DNA from: Sulfurimonas sp.
GTDB lineage: Bacteria > Campylobacterota > Campylobacteria > Campylobacterales > Sulfurimonadaceae
Direction: 5' to 3'
DNA: 10,155 bases
NCBI RefSeq assembly: GCF_023229025.1
Contig: NZ_JALOAA010000052.1
Span: forward strand, 1-10,155
The notes beneath the pieces are model-generated. The model was given only the letters and a program-made list of their open reading frames with translations, made no database searches and was not told where the DNA came from. Below are positions 6,702 through 10,155 of this stretch, piece after piece. The first letter of the stretch is position 1. Every line of letters begins with the position of its first letter. The translations under genes and the position numbers were made by a program.

Positions 6702-7619
6702 TTATACGTACGTAAGGTAGTGTTCATACTCTTTATTGCGTCCAAATACTATATCGAAGTACGCACTCTGTAATTTTTCAGTAATCTCGCCACGCGCTCC
6801 ACACCCTATCTCTCTAGCATCTATAAGACGAACCGGTGTTATCTCAGCCGCGGTTCCGGTTAAAAACGCCTCGTCTGCAATATATACATCTTCTCTTGAG
6901 ATGCGGCGACGCTCAACTGTAATGCCCATCTTCTGTGCCATCTCAATAACTGTTTTTTGAGTGATTGATTCTAGTGAGTTATCATTTGGAGGGGTAATCA
7001 ATACACCATTTTTTACCATAAAAAAGCTAGCACCGCTTGCCTCTGCAATATATCCCTGATCATCAAGCAGAAGTGCCTCTTCATATCCGCAATCAATAGC
7101 TTCATATTTTGCCATTTGAGAGTTTAAATAATTTGCCGTTGCTTTTGCTTTACCCATGTTTGACGTGTTAGCAGGTCTTGTCATAGATACAATTTTTAAC
7201 TTTATACCTTTTTTCATGCCCTCTTCACCAAGATAAGCACCCCACTCCCATGCTGCTATTGCAGTCTCTACCGGAGCATCTTTATGATAAACTCCCATAA
7301 CACCATAACCTAAAAATGCAAATGGACGAATATAGACATTATCGCCTTTAAACTCATTTTTTCTAATTAACTCTACTTGAGCTTGATTCATCTCCTCTAC
7401 AGAGTAGGGAATATTTAAAAGTGTCATTTTTGCAGACTCTTTTAATCTTTTTGTATGGTCATTTAGACGAAAAATTGCATATCCACGCTCTGTCTTATAC
7501 GCTTTTGTACCCTCAATAACACCATTTCCATAGTGTAGTGTATGGGATAACACATGAACTTTCGCATCACCCCAAGCAACAAACTTACCATTCATCCAAA
7601 TATATTTGGCTGCATCCAT
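6702..7619 (-). CDS. ilvE: Branched-chain amino acid aminotransferase
   Basis: IlvE is a PLP-dependent class IV aminotransferase that makes the last step to leucine, isoleucine and valine, with glutamate as amino donor. The 305 residues match the bacterial norm. Visible landmarks: IWMNGKFVAWGDAKVHVLSH at the N terminus, HYGNGVIEGTKAY (about 29-41), YIRPF with Arg98, and the Schiff-base lysine Lys159 in KATANYLNS, aligned with the lysine region of E. coli IlvE. EASGASFF with Glu193 and FLTGTAAEITPV (about 252-263) form the cofactor phosphate and pyridine contacts. D-amino acid transaminase and aminodeoxychorismate lyase share this fold, but length and motifs favour IlvE. An upstream GGAG at 6 bases supports the ATG. 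It has its own 86-base upstream gap with a possible promoter, and the structured repeat region follows it. Confidence 0.95.
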   Translation of the reverse strand: MDAAKYIWMNGKFVAWGDAKVHVLSHTLHYGNGVIEGTKAYKTERGYAIFRLNDHTKRLKESAKMTLLNIPYSVEEMNQAQVELIRKNEFKGDNVYIRPFAFLGYGVMGVYHKDAPVETAIAAWEWGAYLGEEGMKKGIKLKIVSMTRPANTSNMGKAKATANYLNSQMAKYEAIDCGYEEALLLDDQGYIAEASGASFFMVKNGVLITPPNDNSLESITQKTVIEMAQKMGITVERRRISREDVYIADEAFLTGTAAEITPVRLIDAREIGCGARGEITEKLQSAYFDIVFGRNKEYEHYLTYV

Positions 7620-7648
7620 TTACCTCTCCAATAATTACTACATAAAAA

Positions 7649-7690
7649 TTTTGATATTTTATCCAAAATGATGTTTATATTGTATTAATA
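7649..7690 (-). promoter_or_regulatory. Possible promoter of ilvE
   Basis: In the 86-base gap upstream of ilvE the minus strand carries GGATAAAATATC; its TAAAAT (7661 down to 7656) is a plausible -10 box, preceded by T-rich sequence. A second AT-rich candidate (ACAATATAAAC) lies further upstream. No -35 consensus is visible, as usual in Campylobacterota. Read-through from the GGDEF-EAL gene is also possible. Confidence 0.35.
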
Positions 7691-7705
7691 GCGCATATTT
7701 GCATA

Positions 7706-9691
7706 TTATACCTGCTTTAAATATAGAGTTTTAAAATCATCTACACTTAAAGGTTTTGAGAAGTAGTAACCCTGATATTGGTCACATCCTATGCTCTTTA
7801 GGTAGTCGATTTGCTCTTTGTGTTCAGCACCCTCGGCAATTACTTGCATGTTTAAAGTTTGTCCCATCTTTACAATAGTTTCAATGAAAATAGCTCCACT
7901 TTTACTATCATAATCATCTATAAACGCCTTATCTATTTTTAGATTATCAACAGGAAATCTTTTCAGATATGAAAGTGATGAGTAGCCTGTTCCAAAATCA
8001 TCAAGCGATATAGTAACGCCGTAACTATGAAGTTCATGAAGTACTTGAGCGTTCTCTTGAGTATGCTGCAAAAACAGATACTCGGTAATCTCAATATCAA
8101 TCCTGCTTGGATTAACTCTGTTTTCATCTAAAAGATTTTTAAACTTATATATAAACTCTTTGTCTAAGAGCTGTTTTGCAGAGATATTTATAGAGATAAT
8201 AATATCTATACCACTCTCTCTCCATAAGCAGTACTGCCTTATAGCCTCTTCTACTACCCACCATCCAAGCTCGGCAATAAAGCCGTTCTCCTCAGCAAGC
8301 GGAATAAAAATACTTGGCGGTATCACTCCTTTTTCTGGACTTATCCATCTTATAAGAGCCTCGGCTCCTATAACAGTGTTGCTTTTTATATCAACCTTTG
8401 GCTGGTAGTAAAGCCGGTACTCATTATTTAAGAGCGCCTTTCTCATCTCTTTATCAAGGGAGATAGTATCTTGAACTCGTTTGTTAAGCTCTTCTGTAAA
8501 GAAGTGATATCTTGCGCGGCCTCTGTTTTTAGCCTCATACATAGCAATATCAGAGTTTTTCATAAGTGAGATTAAATCGTCGCCGTCTTTTGGGTAAAAA
8601 GCGATTCCTACACTACTTCCAATATTTATCGGATGAGTTTGGATTATCCAAGTTTGGGCTAGATACTTTTGCACTCTCTCTACTGTTGCCGTTAACTCCA
8701 TAATTGAACTATACTTCTCAACTATAATAACAAACTCATCTCCGCCAACGCGAGCTACAAAATCGTTTGAGCGCAGAGCCTCGCTAATTATAGATGATAT
8801 CTTTTTTAAAAGTTCATCCCCCACATTATGCCCCAAAGAGTCATTTATATCTTTAAAGTTATCAAGATCTAAAAATAAAAAAGCAAACTCCTTGCCTTCA
8901 CGAGAAGAGTTGAAGATTAGACGCTCTACATACTCCTCAAGAGCATTTCTGTTTGCAAGCCCGCTAAGCATATCTGTTCTTGCCATTGAGTAGAGCTCTT
9001 TTTTTTCATTCTCAAGTCGTTGAAAAGTTTGAACCATTGAATATCGAATAGTCTCAAGCTCTTTTAATCTAAAAGCCTTAGGTACATCACTTTGATAATA
9101 TGCAAATTGACGAAGTCTCTCTAGTGGATTTGCTACAAAACTGCGTAAAAAAAACCATAAAAAAATAAGTACAAAAGCTGGAATAAATCCAAAATATAAC
9201 AAAAAGGTTGATTGTTTATCACTAAAGTAGAGTGCTATTTCATCTTTGTCAAGAACAAACGTCAGCTTTAAGAGAGTCGGTTTTTTCCCCTCATAAATTC
9301 TTATATCCTCTTCAATAGCCTCAATTTGCTCAAGCTTGTCATAAGCGGATAGAGCATCATTAAAAATTAGGTTTGTTGATATTGTTTTACGGATAAAGGG
9401 ATCTGTTGAGATTAGTATCTCATCTTCATTATGTATAAAAATAGAATCAATAAAATCGCTATTTAAAGCAATCCTATCAAGCATAGAACGAAAAGAGACC
9501 ACATCCTCTACACTACCGATACTCTTAGATAGATGGTAGCTAGTCTCTAACATTTGGGAGTTTATTACTCTTAGTATTGCCGATGCCGTTTTTTCTTGCT
9601 GTGCAACATAGTAGTATATAAACAAAAAGTAGAGCGTACCAAAAATTATAGAGATTAATAAAAAAATAAATTTTTGTATACTAAGTAGCAT
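7706..9691 (-). CDS. Membrane-bound GGDEF-EAL c-di-GMP enzyme with periplasmic sensor region
   Basis: This 661-residue protein probably makes and/or degrades cyclic di-GMP. Transmembrane helix 1 spans about 8-30. A periplasmic region of about 130 residues (31-163), with no domain I can name, ends at helix 2 (about 164-183), and a HAMP-like/coiled linker (185-238) follows. The GGDEF domain (about 238-400) has the intact active-site GGDEF at 316-320 and the inhibitory site RSND at 307-310, exactly five residues upstream. The EAL domain (about 410-655) keeps Gln430, EAL (444-446) in EALIRW, Asn502, Glu534, DDFGTGYSS (564-572), Lys585, Glu620 and Gln640, the catalytic and metal-binding set known from active phosphodiesterases. 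Both activities are therefore possible; the net direction cannot be read from sequence. The ATG follows the stop of the substrate-binding-protein gene by one base without a ribosome binding site, which implies translational coupling. Confidence 0.95.
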   Translation of the reverse strand: MLLSIQKFIFLLISIIFGTLYFLFIYYYVAQQEKTASAILRVINSQMLETSYHLSKSIGSVEDVVSFRSMLDRIALNSDFIDSIFIHNEDEILISTDPFIRKTISTNLIFNDALSAYDKLEQIEAIEEDIRIYEGKKPTLLKLTFVLDKDEIALYFSDKQSTFLLYFGFIPAFVLIFLWFFLRSFVANPLERLRQFAYYQSDVPKAFRLKELETIRYSMVQTFQRLENEKKELYSMARTDMLSGLANRNALEEYVERLIFNSSREGKEFAFLFLDLDNFKDINDSLGHNVGDELLKKISSIISEALRSNDFVARVGGDEFVIIVEKYSSIMELTATVERVQKYLAQTWIIQTHPINIGSSVGIAFYPKDGDDLISLMKNSDIAMYEAKNRGRARYHFFTEELNKRVQDTISLDKEMRKALLNNEYRLYYQPKVDIKSNTVIGAEALIRWISPEKGVIPPSIFIPLAEENGFIAELGWWVVEEAIRQYCLWRESGIDIIISINISAKQLLDKEFIYKFKNLLDENRVNPSRIDIEITEYLFLQHTQENAQVLHELHSYGVTISLDDFGTGYSSLSYLKRFPVDNLKIDKAFIDDYDSKSGAIFIETIVKMGQTLNMQVIAEGAEHKEQIDYLKSIGCDQYQGYYFSKPLSVDDFKTLYLKQV

Positions 9692-9692
9692 C

Positions 9693-10155
9693 TTAAATCA
9701 AATCTTGCATAGGAAAATTCTCTTTTTTAATTCTACCTTTTATCTCAGAAGGAATCTCCTCGTTTATCCAAATGACATTGGCAAGAGCGCTTTTAAACTC
9801 ATTATAACTAATCTCCAAGATGTAGGGTTTTATCTTTTCATAAAACTGCTTTGGATCTTTATGAAGCATTGCAACTGCCCTGTCAACTGCTTTTTTCAGC
9901 CCTTCAAACTGCTTTTTATGCTCTGTAAGCGTTTTTGTGGTAGTAAACATGGCATCAAATACCAAGAGATTAAACTCATCTTTTGTCGATGCAATCTTTT
10001 TAAAACCCTTACTATGTAACTTATTGTCATATGGGGAGTATGTAACTATTATGATAGGCTTACCCAAAGAGGTCTCTTTTATTGTTGATATATGTGATTG
10101 GTCTTGATTTATATATACTATGCGCTCTTCATCTAACTCACTTTTTTTTATAAAA
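9693..10155 (-). CDS. NMT1/THI5-like periplasmic substrate-binding protein, C-terminal part (5' end outside window)
   Basis: The frame is open to the window edge, so the 153 visible residues are the C-terminal part of a longer protein. The pattern GKPIIIVTYSPYDNKLHSKG followed by KKIASTKDEFNLLVFDAMF resembles the second lobe of type 2 periplasmic binding proteins of the NitT/TauT-THI5 group, where a 'Dax..yePy...l' strand precedes the hinge-side segment. The helical stretch after it (HKKQFEGLKKAVDRAVAMLHKDPKQFYEKIKPYI) matches the usual 'NPE.v.afv.A...A..w...NPeeA' block. The signal peptide and ligand pocket lie largely outside the window, so the ligand is unknown. The gene ends one base before the GGDEF-EAL gene, which suggests it feeds a ligand signal to that sensor rather than, or as well as, serving a transporter. 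The family call rests on pattern recognition only. Confidence 0.7.
   Translation of the reverse strand, partial: FIKKSELDEERIVYINQDQSHISTIKETSLGKPIIIVTYSPYDNKLHSKGFKKIASTKDEFNLLVFDAMFTTTKTLTEHKKQFEGLKKAVDRAVAMLHKDPKQFYEKIKPYILEISYNEFKSALANVIWINEEIPSEIKGRIKKENFPMQDLI

Noticed and set aside
10065..10067. TTG codon as start of a 124-residue protein at the right edge
   Set aside because: The frame stays open to the window end, and the upstream residues continue the binding-protein pattern, so this is an internal leucine of a cut-off gene.
1..10155. CRISPR array, insertion sequence, tRNA/rRNA, prophage or defence genes
   Set aside because: No regularly spaced repeats, transposase motifs, cloverleaf sequences or phage-type proteins were seen; the window is almost fully covered by housekeeping and signalling genes.

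Overview
The window is a gene-dense, AT-rich chromosomal segment that most resembles a free-living member of the Campylobacterota (Sulfurimonas-like). The reasons are the dapB-purF neighbourhood, a purF of the [4Fe-4S], propeptide-bearing type, two paralogous two-helix proteins that look like the epsilonproteobacterial DUF2393 family, very short intergenic gaps, start/stop overlaps, and TATAAT-type promoters without a clear -35 box. The organism call is an inference from gene content; no rRNA or other marker is present.

Left part, plus strand (1-3696): the 3' end of thioredoxin reductase (trxB, cut by the window edge just after its redox CxxC motif), then dapB (lysine/meso-diaminopimelate synthesis), then, behind its own likely promoter, purF (first step of purine synthesis) overlapping by one base with a YhcC-type (TIGR01212-like) radical SAM gene. 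These are housekeeping genes.

Middle part, minus strand (7619 down to 3693): ilvE (branched-chain aminotransferase), a 150-bp structured intergenic stretch holding three inverted repeats, then a tight run of an SPFH/prohibitin-like membrane protein, hisIE (bifunctional histidine enzyme), and two DUF2393-like membrane proteins linked by 1- to 3-base gaps and an ATGA overlap. This run converges on the radical SAM gene, and the opposing stop codons overlap. The SPFH protein and the two small membrane proteins probably act at the inner membrane; hisIE seems to travel with them only for expression.

Right part, minus strand (10155 down to 7706): the C-terminal part of an NMT1/THI5-like (type 2 periplasmic) substrate-binding protein, cut by the window edge, followed one base later by a membrane-anchored GGDEF-EAL protein. 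Its c-di-GMP cyclase, inhibitory-site and phosphodiesterase signatures all appear intact. The pair suggests a periplasmic ligand sensor that controls c-di-GMP, comparable in layout to NspS-MbaA of Vibrio cholerae. This is the most interesting lead in the window.

The rest is ordinary core metabolism. I see no CRISPR array, insertion sequence, tRNA, rRNA or phage gene. No gene-free stretch exceeds about 150 bases.
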